Shown here: positions 25,780 through 33,953 of the stretch, piece after piece
How the letters are laid out: the number at the start of each line of letters is the position of its first letter
Position numbering within the stretch: the stretch's first letter is position 1
Assembly (NCBI GenBank): GCA_020846005.1
Contig: JADLEQ010000035.1
Location: 110,076-174,075, forward strand
DNA: 64,000 nucleotides
Origin: Polyangiaceae bacterium
GTDB lineage: Bacteria; Myxococcota_A; Polyangia; Polyangiales; Polyangiaceae
Reading direction: 5' to 3'
Notes under the pieces: generated by a model
Seen by the model: only the letters and a program-made list of their open reading frames with translations
Told to the model about the DNA's origin: nothing
Databases searched by the model: none
Position numbers and translations under genes: made by a program

Positions 25780-26838
25780 GTGAGACGTCGTCTGGCCGCC
25801 GCCCTGCCCGCGCTGGCGCTCGCGACCGGGTGCGCCCGGGCGCCGGCCGAGCGGAGCGCCGAGGCGCCCACGGCCCGGCCGACCCACTCGCACTCCGGCT
25901 GGCTCGCTCCGCGTGCGCCAGAGCCGTTCGCGCCGGGGTGGCTGGCGCAGGCCGACGCCGCGCCGCCGACCCGCGACGACGGCACCGAGCAGCCGCCCCG
26001 CGAGGCGCCCGCTCGCGCCGACACGCCGGCGCCGCTCACCTCGGCGCTCGTGGTCCCCGCGCCGCCCACGCCGGACGCCGCGCCTCCCGCGGCGCCGGCG
26101 ACGCCGCCGCGCCTGGACGCCCGCACGATCCCGGACGGCGCGGGCTGCCTCGCGCGGCTGGAGCAGCTCGGCGTGGCGCACACGCCCGCACCCCCGACCC
26201 GAGGCGTGCGCACCCCGATCGTGGTGCGCGGGCCGCTCGGCGGCCTCCGCTGGCGCTCCGGGGCCGGGCCCATGCTCGCCGACTGCCGGCTCGTCGTGGT
26301 GCTGGCCGCGCTCGGCCCGGCGCTCGCCGAGCGCGGCGTCCGCGAGGTGCGGTTCTCCGGCGCCTACTCGTACCGGATGAGCCGAGCGGGGAGGCTCAGC
26401 CTGCACGCGTACGGGCTCGCCGTCGACGTGCACGAGCTCCGCGGCGACGACGGCTGGCGCTCCGTGGAGCGCGACTTCCGCCGGGGCGCGACCGGCGAGT
26501 GCGGCGAGGACTCCCCGCTCCCCAACCACGCGGCGTGCGTGCTCCGCGATCGAGCGACGTTCCGCGAGCTGCTCACCCCCGACTACGACGCGGCGCACCG
26601 CGACCACCTGCACGTGTCCATCGCCCCGCTGCCGACACCCGAAGAGCCGGAGGATCCGGTGACGGCCGCCGCGAAAGCGCGAGCCGAGGCCCGCGCCGCC
26701 GCGGCGAGACGAACCGCGACGCGCCGCCCCAGACGGCGGTACGCTCCGGGCGATGACGGAGCACCGCCACGTCCCCTATCGCCCGGCCCGCCTGCCCGCC
26801 GACGAGTCGATCGCGAGGGGCCGCGCGCTCTTCGATGA
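25780..26838 (+). CDS. Extensin-like (M15-type) lipoprotein
   Basis: 352-residue lipoprotein with lipobox LATGC, a Pro/Ala-rich linker of about 110 residues, then an extensin-like C-terminal domain. Visible are GCLARLEQLGVA, the DCRLVVVLAALGPAL helix, the putative zinc ligands in LSLHAYGLAVDVHEL and the DHLHVSI motif. Related folds include D-Ala-D-Ala carboxypeptidases, so peptidoglycan cleavage is plausible but unproven. The last about 60 residues are Arg/Ala/Pro-rich and overlap the start of the nitroreductase gene by 86 nt, which is unusual; the overlap part may be a non-essential tail. Confidence 0.75.
   Translation: MRRRLAAALPALALATGCARAPAERSAEAPTARPTHSHSGWLAPRAPEPFAPGWLAQADAAPPTRDDGTEQPPREAPARADTPAPLTSALVVPAPPTPDAAPPAAPATPPRLDARTIPDGAGCLARLEQLGVAHTPAPPTRGVRTPIVVRGPLGGLRWRSGAGPMLADCRLVVVLAALGPALAERGVREVRFSGAYSYRMSRAGRLSLHAYGLAVDVHELRGDDGWRSVERDFRRGATGECGEDSPLPNHAACVLRDRATFRELLTPDYDAAHRDHLHVSIAPLPTPEEPEDPVTAAAKARAEARAAAARRTATRRPRRRYAPGDDGAPPRPLSPGPPARRRVDREGPRALR
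26740..26745 (+). promoter_or_regulatory. Putative -10 box TACGCT of the nitroreductase
   Basis: TACGCT ends 7 nt before the ATG at 26753 and lies inside the extensin-like gene, implying a separate internal promoter. Confidence 0.4.
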
Positions 26839-27439
26839 GCTGTCGGCGCGGCGGAGCTGCCGGTTCTTCTCCGACGAGGCGGTGCCACGCGAGGCGATCG
26901 CGCTGGCGATCCGGTGCGCGGGCACGGCGCCCTCGGGCGCACACCGCCAGCCGTGGCGGTTCGTTGCCGTGAGCGACGGCGCCCTCAAGCGCCAGATCCG
27001 CGTGGCCGCGGAGGAGGAGGAGCGCGCGTCGTACGAGGGCGGGCGGATGCCGCCCGAGTGGCGCGAGGCGCTGGCCCCCCTCGGCACGAGCTGGGAGAAG
27101 CCTTTCCTCGAGACGGCGCCGTGGCTCGTCGTCGCGTTCGAGGAGACGCACGGCGTCACGCCGAGCGGCGCGCACCGCAAGAACTACTACGTGAAGGAGA
27201 GCGTCGGCATCGCGTGCGGGCTGTTCGTCGCCGCGATCCATCGGATGGGGCTCGCCACGCTGACGCACACGCCGAGCCCCATGGGCTTCCTGAGCCGCCT
27301 GCTCGGGCGACCCGCGAACGAGAAGCCCTACATCTTGTTCCCGGTGGGATACCCGGCACCGGACGCTACGGTACCCGACCTGACTCGCAAGCCCCTCGAG
27401 GAGCTCGCCGTCTGGGATCCGGCGCCACGTGAGCCCTAG
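26753..27439 (+). CDS. Nitroreductase family protein
   Basis: 228-residue FMN-dependent oxidoreductase. Typical features are RRSCRFFSDEAVPREAI (FMN phosphate contacts), the GTAPSGAHRQPWRFV segment, SVGIACGLFVAAIHRMGL and the late PVGYPAPDA. Members reduce nitro groups, flavins or act in dehalogenation; the C-terminal TRKPLEEL ending also occurs in iodotyrosine-deiodinase-like members. Substrate unknown. Its TAG stop shares the palindrome CTAG with the stop of the convergent mutH gene. Confidence 0.85.
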   Translation: MTEHRHVPYRPARLPADESIARGRALFDELSARRSCRFFSDEAVPREAIALAIRCAGTAPSGAHRQPWRFVAVSDGALKRQIRVAAEEEERASYEGGRMPPEWREALAPLGTSWEKPFLETAPWLVVAFEETHGVTPSGAHRKNYYVKESVGIACGLFVAAIHRMGLATLTHTPSPMGFLSRLLGRPANEKPYILFPVGYPAPDATVPDLTRKPLEELAVWDPAPREP

Positions 27440-28143
27440 CGAGCACCCGCGGCCCCGGGGAGGTGGTAGTGTGCCTGGAGCACGCGCGCGGTGAACGTCG
27501 CGCGCAGATAGAACCCTCGCGGCAGCGTCGCGAAGAACGCGCCCTCGGCGTCGAGCGCGCGGCGGCGAGACCAGGAGCCCGCGGCCTTCGGGCGCACCTG
27601 CAGCGCGCGCCCGAGCTCACCGCGGACCTGCTCGACGCCGCCCCGACCGATGAGCCCCGAGAGCTCCTCCCAATCGTGGCGCAGCTCCGCCTCCTCGGCC
27701 GAGGACGGGCTCCAGAGCAGCGGCTCGCCCAGCCGCCGGCGAGCGACCTCGAGCCGGCGATCGCCCTCGACGGGCACCCAGAGGACCTTCGCGAGCTTGC
27801 GCTGCACGACGGAGCCCTCCCACTCCGCGCCGGCCATCGTCTCGAGCGCGATCGTACAGACGAACGTCGACTCGCAGGGGACGCCGCGCGCGTCGACCGG
27901 CAGCGTCTTGCACTCGACGCCGAGCGCCGGGAAGTCCGGCTCCGCCCGCGACCCGGCCGTGGCGCCGAGCGCGCGCTCGACGAGCGTGCCGACGAACCCC
28001 TTGGCTCGTCGAAGATCGGGCGGCGCGCTCACCCCGTGCTCCCCGGCGACGGCGCCGAGCGTCCGCCCGGCGAGCGCGCGAGCGCGCGCGAGGAGCTCGA
28101 CCTCGGACTCCGGCGGGGACACGGGCGGCAGACCGGCGCTCAC
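27436..28143 (-). CDS. mutH: DNA mismatch repair endonuclease MutH
   Basis: 235-residue endonuclease that in Escherichia coli nicks the unmethylated strand at GATC during mismatch repair. With the GTG at 28143 the catalytic residues fall exactly at E. coli numbering: E56, D70, E77 and K79 (EPDFPALGVECKTLP). Also conserved are TFVCTIALETMAG, VLWVPVEGDR, EPLLWSPS, LQVRPKA and LPRGFYLRATFT. MutH is mostly known from gammaproteobacteria, so its presence here is notable. No Dam, MutL or MutS gene is in the window. The TACGCT box 6 nt upstream supports this start. Confidence 0.92.
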   Translation of the reverse strand: MSAGLPPVSPPESEVELLARARALAGRTLGAVAGEHGVSAPPDLRRAKGFVGTLVERALGATAGSRAEPDFPALGVECKTLPVDARGVPCESTFVCTIALETMAGAEWEGSVVQRKLAKVLWVPVEGDRRLEVARRRLGEPLLWSPSSAEEAELRHDWEELSGLIGRGGVEQVRGELGRALQVRPKAAGSWSRRRALDAEGAFFATLPRGFYLRATFTARVLQAHYHLPGAAGAR

Positions 28144-28149
28144 CCGTAG

Positions 28150-28155
28150 AGCGTA
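28150..28155 (-). promoter_or_regulatory. Putative -10 box TACGCT of mutH
   Basis: TACGCT on the minus strand ends 6 nt before the GTG that is independently fixed by catalytic-residue numbering. Confidence 0.5.
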
Positions 28156-28255
28156 GGCGTGGCCGCCGGCTCGAGCACGCGGGCGCGCGCTGGCCAGCGC
28201 GGCGCCCGCCGCGCTCGGGACCACCCGCAGGTTCGCCGCGCCGGAGGGAGCGCGG

Positions 28256-28261
28256 TAGGCT
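28256..28261 (+). promoter_or_regulatory. Putative -10 box TAGGCT of the L,D-transpeptidase
   Basis: TAGGCT ends 6 nt before the ATG at 28268; the hexamer is identical to the one before the GST gene. Confidence 0.5.
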
Positions 28262-28267
28262 GAGGGC

Positions 28268-29890
28268 ATGCGCGCGTGCGCCCTCGCCTCGCACCTCGCC
28301 GCCGGCGCGTGGCTGGTGGTCGCGTCGTGCGCCGAGCCGCCCGCGAACGCCCGAGCGGCCCCGCTCGAGCCGGCGGCCGGCGCCGCGGCGAGCGCGCCCG
28401 GCGCTGGGCCCGCAGAGTCGGCTGGGACCGTCGGGTCGACGGCGGGCTCGGGCTCCGCCCGCGCCGTCGCGCCCGCTCCGGCCGCAGCCCCGATCGAGCC
28501 GGCGAGCGAGTCGACGCCCGCCCCCGGCACGCTCCGGGTCCACGCCAAGACACGCTTCGTGTGGATCCGAGTCGAGCCGAACGAGAGCGCAGGGTGGATC
28601 GGCTATCTCTGGCTCGGCGGCTCCGTGCCGCTGAAGAGCGCGAAGCCCCGGTGGGGGCCGGGCTGCTCGCGGTCATTCTACGAGGTCGAGCCGCGCGGCT
28701 TCGTCTGCGTGGACGGCGTGCGCGCCACGCTGGACGCCGCCGATCCGGCGCTGGAGCGGCAGCGACCCTTCGCGCCCGATCTCTCGACGCCGTGGCCGCA
28801 CCAGTACGGGGAGTCCCGAGGTGCGGCGAAGTACCGATCGCTCCCAGATGACACCGAACAGGCGAAGCGAGAGTGGGATCTCGCCGACCACCGGGCGCGC
28901 TTGGCGCGCGCGCAGAGCGGAGACGTCCACGACTCCCTCGCCGGCGTCGACCTCGCGCCCGCGGGCGACCTCCCGCCCGAGCTGGGCGCGCTCTCACCGG
29001 CGATGCACGAGCCGCGCGATCGAGTCCGGCCGGCCTCCACCGTGGCCTGGTCGCGCGAGGCACGCTCGGGCGATCGCTCCTGGCTGCTGACCGCGGACCT
29101 CACGTGGGTGCCGAAGGATCGCGTCGTCCCCTACCCGCGCGTGACGTTCCATGGCGTGGAGCTGCGCGACGGCGTGATGCTGCCGCTCGCGCTCTTCCGC
29201 GAGGCCGACCGGCCGCGGCACCGGCGCGTGGGGGAGCGCTTCGAGCCTGCGGGGGGCACGTTCGCGCGGCTCTCGTGGGTGAAGCTGACCGGAGAGCGCG
29301 CCACCGTGGACGGCGCGACCTTCCTCGAGGTCGAGGGCACCGGCGACTGGGTCGCCGAGCGGGACGCCGTCGTCCCGACGCCGCGCGGAGACACGCCGTG
29401 GGGCGCGCCGGTCGGCGGCGAGGACACGACCGGGCGCGCGCCGGCGGGACGCGCGACCTGGATCGAGACCTCCGTCTGGAAGGGCTGGCTCATCGCCTAC
29501 GAGGGGACGCGCCCCGTCTACGTGACGCTCGTCTCGCCCGGCCGCGGCGGCACCCCCGAGCCCGGCAAGGATCCGCTCTCGACCGCGTCGACGCCCACCG
29601 GCGTGTTCAAGATCACGGGGAAGTTCGCCACCGCGACGATGGTCGCCCCGGGCGAGCTCGTGCACGCGGACGTCCCGTGGACCCAGAACTTCAGCGGCCC
29701 GCACGCGCTGCACGGCGCGTACTGGCACGACGCGTGGGGCCAGCGCAAGAGCGCCGGGTGCGTCAACGTCTCCCCGATCGACGGCAAGTGGCTCTACGAG
29801 TTCACCGAGCCGAGGGTGCCCGCGGGGTGGCACGGGATCCGGTGGCAGCCCGCGCTCGAACCGGCGACGACCTTCGTCGTCCACGACTGA
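28268..29890 (+). CDS. L,D-transpeptidase (YkuD) lipoprotein
   Basis: 540-residue envelope enzyme that forms or exchanges peptidoglycan cross-links. A lipobox (LVVASC) and Ala/Pro-rich linker lead into a long region of unknown fold (about residues 90-390). The catalytic YkuD domain then contains STPTGVFKITGKF and HGAYWHDAWG with the nucleophile Cys in KSAGCVNVSP. All catalytic residues are present. The large N-terminal portion is much longer than in minimal YkuD proteins and may position the enzyme or bind a partner. Confidence 0.88.
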   Translation: MRACALASHLAAGAWLVVASCAEPPANARAAPLEPAAGAAASAPGAGPAESAGTVGSTAGSGSARAVAPAPAAAPIEPASESTPAPGTLRVHAKTRFVWIRVEPNESAGWIGYLWLGGSVPLKSAKPRWGPGCSRSFYEVEPRGFVCVDGVRATLDAADPALERQRPFAPDLSTPWPHQYGESRGAAKYRSLPDDTEQAKREWDLADHRARLARAQSGDVHDSLAGVDLAPAGDLPPELGALSPAMHEPRDRVRPASTVAWSREARSGDRSWLLTADLTWVPKDRVVPYPRVTFHGVELRDGVMLPLALFREADRPRHRRVGERFEPAGGTFARLSWVKLTGERATVDGATFLEVEGTGDWVAERDAVVPTPRGDTPWGAPVGGEDTTGRAPAGRATWIETSVWKGWLIAYEGTRPVYVTLVSPGRGGTPEPGKDPLSTASTPTGVFKITGKFATATMVAPGELVHADVPWTQNFSGPHALHGAYWHDAWGQRKSAGCVNVSPIDGKWLYEFTEPRVPAGWHGIRWQPALEPATTFVVHD

Positions 29891-29901
29891 GCGCCGACCC
29901 G

Positions 29902-30915
29902 CTACCGCCCGAGGAACGCGCCGACCAGCTCCGGGCGATTGGAGAGCAGCGCGTCTACGCCGGCGTCGTACGCCTCGGCGTACACCCCGGTGTCGCCGAG
30001 ACCCGCCGCCAGATCGCGCCCAAAGCCGATGGAGAACACGCGGTAGCCCCGCGCATGCACCGCCGGCGCGATCGCCGGCGGGTCGGTGCCCTCGATGTGG
30101 ATCTGCACGGGCTGTCGGCCCCCGAGCAGCGCGAGCCGGGCGTCGAGCTCGGCCTCGGTGGTCGCGCGGAGCTGCACCTGGAGCCCCGGCTCCAGCGCGG
30201 CGGCGGCCGCCACCCGGTCCGCGTCGGTGTGGTCGAAGATCGCCCAGTCGAGCGCGCCCGCCGCTCCGATCGCGCTGACGATCGCGGCCGTGTCCTCGTG
30301 CTTCGAGCCGTCGACGATCAGCAGGACGCGCCCCTTCGCGAGCGCGAGCGCGTCGGCGAAGGTCGGGACGCGCTCGCAGGCGAAGTCGCCGTCGTACGGC
30401 GCGGTGCCCCACTCGAGCTCGAGCGCCTGCACCTCCGCGAGCGGCAGCGCCGCGAGCGCGCCGCTGCCGCGCGTCGTGCGGTCGACCGCCTCGTCGTGGA
30501 ACAGCACGAGGACGCCGTCGGACGTGGCCCGCACGTCGACCTCGACGTAGTCGATCCCGTACGCGATCGAGGCGCGGATCGCCGCGAGCGTGTTCTCCGG
30601 GGCGAGGACCCCCGGCACGCCCGCGCCTCGGTGCGAACCCACCAGCCGATCGCGGCAACCACGATCGAGGACGCAGCTCGCCGGCACCGGGGTCGCGCGC
30701 TCCGGCGGCCCGGCGGCGCGACAGTCGTACTCGGCGGGGGAGATCGCGGGGGCCCCCGCGGCGCCGCTCGCGCCCGCGGCGCCGCGCGCCCCCGCGACCC
30801 CTGCCGCCCCTCCGGTGGCGATCGCGCCGCCCGCCGCCCCCTCGTCACCCCCGCAGCCGGCGAGCAGCGCCAGCGCCGCGAGACACCAACAGGTTCGGGT
30901 GCGCATGCGCCGCAT
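29902..30915 (-). CDS. Glycerophosphodiester phosphodiesterase lipoprotein
   Basis: 337-residue lipoprotein (LALLAGC) with a short Gly/Ala linker and a GDPD TIM-barrel. Hallmarks are GSHRGAGVPGVLAPENT (catalytic His and Glu), YVEVDVRATSDGVLVLFHDE and a C-terminal DALLSNRPELV. It hydrolyses glycerophosphodiesters to glycerol-3-phosphate, probably outside the inner membrane. The start is either ATG 30915 or ATG 30906; both give the same signal peptide core. The stop lies 12 nt from the convergent L,D-transpeptidase stop. Confidence 0.85.
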   Translation of the reverse strand: MRRMRTRTCWCLAALALLAGCGGDEGAAGGAIATGGAAGVAGARGAAGASGAAGAPAISPAEYDCRAAGPPERATPVPASCVLDRGCRDRLVGSHRGAGVPGVLAPENTLAAIRASIAYGIDYVEVDVRATSDGVLVLFHDEAVDRTTRGSGALAALPLAEVQALELEWGTAPYDGDFACERVPTFADALALAKGRVLLIVDGSKHEDTAAIVSAIGAAGALDWAIFDHTDADRVAAAAALEPGLQVQLRATTEAELDARLALLGGRQPVQIHIEGTDPPAIAPAVHARGYRVFSIGFGRDLAAGLGDTGVYAEAYDAGVDALLSNRPELVGAFLGR

Positions 30916-31001
30916 GGTCGCGGGCGCGCGTCGGCCGGTCAAGGCGTCGGTCGGCGCGCCGGGGGGGGCCCGACGAGCACCCCCCGGTCGCGTCCGGGGC
31001 T

Positions 31002-31571
31002 TCAGCCCCGTGGCTCCGTTGCTCCGGAGGGCAGCAGCAGATCCTCGAGGAAGAACGCCGCCAGGTCGTTCCGGCCGGAGAGCCCCGCCTTCTTGTAGAC
31101 CGCTCGCGCCTGCTGGCGCGCGGTCGCCTCGGTGATCGCGCGCGCCTCGGCCACCTCCTTGTGGCTCAGCCCCTTGAGCAGCAGCAGCGCCACCTCTTTC
31201 TCTGCCGGCGTCAGCGCCCAGCGCTCGAACTGCCGCTCGAGCGCCGCTCCGAGCCCCGCCAGCAGGTCCCGCGCCTCGGAGCGCCAGCGGGCGGCCTCGG
31301 CCTCGGTGCGCTGGAGCCGCTCGGCCAGCGCCCTCGCCTCTTCCCGCGCGGCCCGCTCGCTCCGCATCACCGCGGCGAGACGACGCGCCATGATCGTGGC
31401 GCCGGCCAGCCCGACCAGGACGACGCCGCCCTCGGCCAGGACATGCCCGACCGTCGTCCCCTCACCCAGGTCGGACGCCAGATCCAGCCCGGCGAGGACC
31501 GCTGTGGCTGCGAACGCGGCGACCACGGCGCCGAGCAGCCGTCCGTCGGATGTGAGCTGCTCGCTGCCCAA
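31002..31571 (-). CDS. Membrane-anchored LuxR-type regulator
   Basis: 189-residue protein with two N-terminal hydrophobic helices (LLGAVVAAFAATAVLAGLDL; AEGGVVLVGLAGATIMA), a coiled-coil rich in Arg/Glu/Ala, and a C-terminal LuxR/GerE helix-turn-helix (LTPAEKEVALLLLKGLSHKE, then EATARQQARAVYKKAGLSGR). There is no receiver or ligand domain, so any signal must reach it through the membrane part. It is divergent from the DUF2231-like gene by 94 nt and is a natural candidate to control the 31666-34587 run. Confidence 0.82.
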   Translation of the reverse strand: MGSEQLTSDGRLLGAVVAAFAATAVLAGLDLASDLGEGTTVGHVLAEGGVVLVGLAGATIMARRLAAVMRSERAAREEARALAERLQRTEAEAARWRSEARDLLAGLGAALERQFERWALTPAEKEVALLLLKGLSHKEVAEARAITEATARQQARAVYKKAGLSGRNDLAAFFLEDLLLPSGATEPRG

Positions 31572-31665
31572 CTTGCTCGAAATCCTGGGAACTCACACCT
31601 GGCGGATGGCCCGCGTCGGCGCGCGCCACCAGGCTCGGGGTCGCTCGAACCCGGAGGTCAGTACC

Positions 31666-32172
31666 ATGGAATCCCTGCTGTTTCACCCGAAGGTCGTCCA
31701 CGTCCCGATGGCGCTCGCGGTCCTGATGCCGCTCCTCGCCGGAGGCCTCTGGCTCGCCTGGTGGCGCCAGTGGCTCCCGGCGCGCGGCTGGGCGATCGCC
31801 ATCTCGTTGCAGGTGGTCCTGCTCGGGTCGGGGGCGCTCGCCCTCCGCACCGGCGAGGCCGAGGAGGACCGCGTCGAGCGAGTGGTCGCGGAGCGGTACC
31901 TCGAGGCGCACGAGGAGGCGGCCGAGGTGTTCGTGGCGGCGAGCGGCGTCGTGCTGGCGCTCATGTTGGCCGCGGCCGCCCTCGGCCGGCGCCGGGCGGC
32001 GCTGCCGACCGCTGCGGCGGCGACGTTGGGCACGCTGGTCGTCCTCGGGCTCGGCTACCGCACCGGACGGGCCGGCGGGAGCCTGGTCTACGAGCACGGC
32101 GCCGCTCAGGCGTATGCCGCGCCCGGCGCACCGCCGATCGCAGCGGCCGAGCCGAACCCGGAGCGGGACTGA
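31666..32172 (+). CDS. DUF2231-like four-helix membrane protein
   Basis: 168-residue inner-membrane protein with about four hydrophobic segments. The opening LLFHPKVVHVPMALAVLMPL carries two His residues in the pattern of the DUF2231 family, possible haem ligands; a third lies at YLEAHEEAAEVF. The function is unknown, but relatives occur with redox proteins. GGAGG lies 7 nt before the ATG, a clear ribosome site. It is the first gene of the five-gene run that includes ApbE and a ferric-reductase-like protein. Confidence 0.72.
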   Translation: MESLLFHPKVVHVPMALAVLMPLLAGGLWLAWWRQWLPARGWAIAISLQVVLLGSGALALRTGEAEEDRVERVVAERYLEAHEEAAEVFVAASGVVLALMLAAAALGRRRAALPTAAAATLGTLVVLGLGYRTGRAGGSLVYEHGAAQAYAAPGAPPIAAAEPNPERD

Positions 32173-32306
32173 CGCGCATCCGCCGGATGGCGGACGTGCC
32201 CCCGCGCGCGCGGCGCGACGCACACTGACGCCCGTGAGGGCACCGAACCGAACCTCGACCGCTCCCCTCCACCGGCCGCTGCCGGCCCCTGAACAGGAGT
32301 CCCCCC

Positions 32307-32684
32307 ATGAGCACCGCAGAGCAACCCGCAGGAAGGACCTCGACCGCGACGGTCGTCGCCACCGCCGCCGTCACCGTGGCCATCGGCGTCACCGCAGCCG
32401 CGCTGGGAGGCTACATCGAGCCGCCCACCGCCGCCGGCCGGGAGCCGGCCAGCGTCGAGAGCCGGCCCACGCCGACCGAGACGCCACCGGTCGCCACGAG
32501 CGTGGTCCTGGTCCCCGTGGCGCCGGCCGCCCCTGCGCCGGGAGCGCCGCTCGAGGTCACGACCGGGGCGAGCGACAGGGTCGACGACGATCACGCCCGC
32601 CACCGCCGCCGAGAGCGCGAGGCTCTGAGCCACCGCGAACAGGACGACGACGAGGATGAGCACGAGGACGACGATGACGACTGA
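32307..32684 (+). CDS. Small single-pass membrane protein with flavinylation-like motif
   Basis: 125-residue protein: short N-terminus, one membrane helix (about residues 13-36, VVATAAVTVAIGVTAAALGG), a Pro/Ala/Thr-rich stretch, then LEVTTGASDRV and a His/Arg segment ending in about 12 Asp/Glu residues. EVTTGAS closely resembles the D-x-x-[ST]-G-A-[TS] sites to which ApbE attaches FMN, with Ser89 as the acceptor, and the tail would be extracytoplasmic. AGGAG lies 8 nt before the ATG. No FMN-binding domain is recognisable, so flavinylation is a hypothesis. It overlaps the next gene by 11 nt. Confidence 0.65.
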   Translation: MSTAEQPAGRTSTATVVATAAVTVAIGVTAAALGGYIEPPTAAGREPASVESRPTPTETPPVATSVVLVPVAPAAPAPGAPLEVTTGASDRVDDDHARHRRREREALSHREQDDDEDEHEDDDDD

Positions 32685-33057
32685 CCGGAGCCCAACGTCG
32701 AGGGCGCCCGAGCGATCGCCGCCGCGCGCGGAGCGATCGGCGCGCCTCCGCCACTCCCTCGCCGCGCTGCTGGCGACCACGTACGTCGCGGCGTGGTGGG
32801 CGTTCCGGCCTCGCGCCGATACCCGATCGGCAGAGCCCGCGCCGAGCCGCCCGGCCGACTCGATCGGCGCCGGCACACCCCACACGCGGTGGCTGGAGGA
32901 GCTCCCGGCCCGGGACCGGCCCACCTTCGAGGTGCCCGCCGGCTGGCAGGTGGTCGGACGCGAAGCGGTCCCCGCGGGCGTTCGCGACCGGCCGGCGATC
33001 GTCCCGCAGCGAGTGGCTCCGGCGCGCCGCGGGCGGATCCGGACGCGGAGCTCGTGA
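32674..33057 (+). CDS. Small membrane protein of the ApbE operon
   Basis: 127-residue protein of unknown function. A basic, Ser/Arg/Pro-rich N-terminus precedes one hydrophobic helix (LAALLATTYVAAWWAF); the remainder is extracytoplasmic with RWLEELPARDRPTFEVPAGW. The start at 32674 has GAGG 6 nt upstream; an ATG at 32656 is in frame. It overlaps the preceding gene by 11 nt and its TGA shares bases with the apbE start (TGATG), so it is almost certainly cotranslated with apbE. Confidence 0.62.
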   Translation: MTTDRSPTSRAPERSPPRAERSARLRHSLAALLATTYVAAWWAFRPRADTRSAEPAPSRPADSIGAGTPHTRWLEELPARDRPTFEVPAGWQVVGREAVPAGVRDRPAIVPQRVAPARRGRIRTRSS

Positions 33058-33953
33058 TGTTCACCTTCCGCTCGATGGACACCGAGGTCGCGGTAGTGGC
33101 GAGCCACCACGAGCGACGGACGGCGCGACGCGTCGCCGACACGTTCGCGGAGGCCGAAGCGCGCTTCAGCCGGTTCGACCCCGCGAGCGAGCTCTCGGCG
33201 CTGAACCGCGCCGAGGGCGCCTTCGTGGCGTCGGGTCCCCTCTTCGACCAGCTGGAGCGCGCCCGCGAGTACGTCCTGCTGACGGAGGGCGTGTTCGACC
33301 CCGCCGTGGGCGCGACGCTGCGAGCGCATGGGTACGATCGCGCCTTCGTCCCCGGCGCGCTGGACCGCCCGCGGGCGCCCGGCGCGGTGCCGGCCGGAGG
33401 TTTCCTCGAGATCGTCCTCGAGCGGGCGACGCAGACGGTGTGGCGCCCTCACCACGTGCAGATCGATCTCGGAGGCATGGTCAAAGGGAGCACGGTAGAT
33501 CTCGCCGCCCTCCACCTGGCGGGGGACGGCGCCGTCGACGCGGGCGGGGACGCCGCGCTGCGCGGGCGTGACCCCGACGGCGGCGCGTGGCGCGTCGAGA
33601 TCGAGGATCCGCGCTGCGCGTCGCGGACGATCGCGACGTTGGCCGTCACGGACGCGAGCGTGGCGACGAGCGCCCCCAACCGCCGCCGCTGGCGGCTCGG
33701 CTCGGGATCCGCTCATCACCTGATCGACCCGCGCACGCGCGCGCCCTCCGCGAGCGATCTCCTCCAGGTCACCGTGGTCGCGACCACGACCGAGCTCGCC
33801 GACGTCCTGGCGAAGACCGCCTACCTCCTCGGGGCGCGCGCGGGGCGCCGCTTCCTCGAGCGGCAGCCCGACGTCGGGGGCGTCCTCGTGGGGGCCGGCG
33901 GCGCGCTCGCCTTCGCCGGGGCGCTCGACGTGCGCGAGGTGGCGCGTGCGTGA
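33057..33953 (+). CDS. apbE: FAD:protein FMN transferase (ApbE family)
   Basis: 298-residue enzyme that moves FMN from FAD onto a Thr/Ser of an extracytoplasmic partner. Family features are FRSMDTEVAVVA at the start, ARFSRFDPASELSALNR, the VQIDLGGMVKG loop, VDAGGDAALRG and HLIDPRTRAPS, then the Mg-site helix TTTELADVLAKTAYLLG. There is no evident signal peptide, which is unusual for ApbE and leaves its location open. Its start and stop overlap both neighbours (TGATG upstream, 8 nt downstream). Confidence 0.88.
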   Translation: MFTFRSMDTEVAVVASHHERRTARRVADTFAEAEARFSRFDPASELSALNRAEGAFVASGPLFDQLERAREYVLLTEGVFDPAVGATLRAHGYDRAFVPGALDRPRAPGAVPAGGFLEIVLERATQTVWRPHHVQIDLGGMVKGSTVDLAALHLAGDGAVDAGGDAALRGRDPDGGAWRVEIEDPRCASRTIATLAVTDASVATSAPNRRRWRLGSGSAHHLIDPRTRAPSASDLLQVTVVATTTELADVLAKTAYLLGARAGRRFLERQPDVGGVLVGAGGALAFAGALDVREVARA

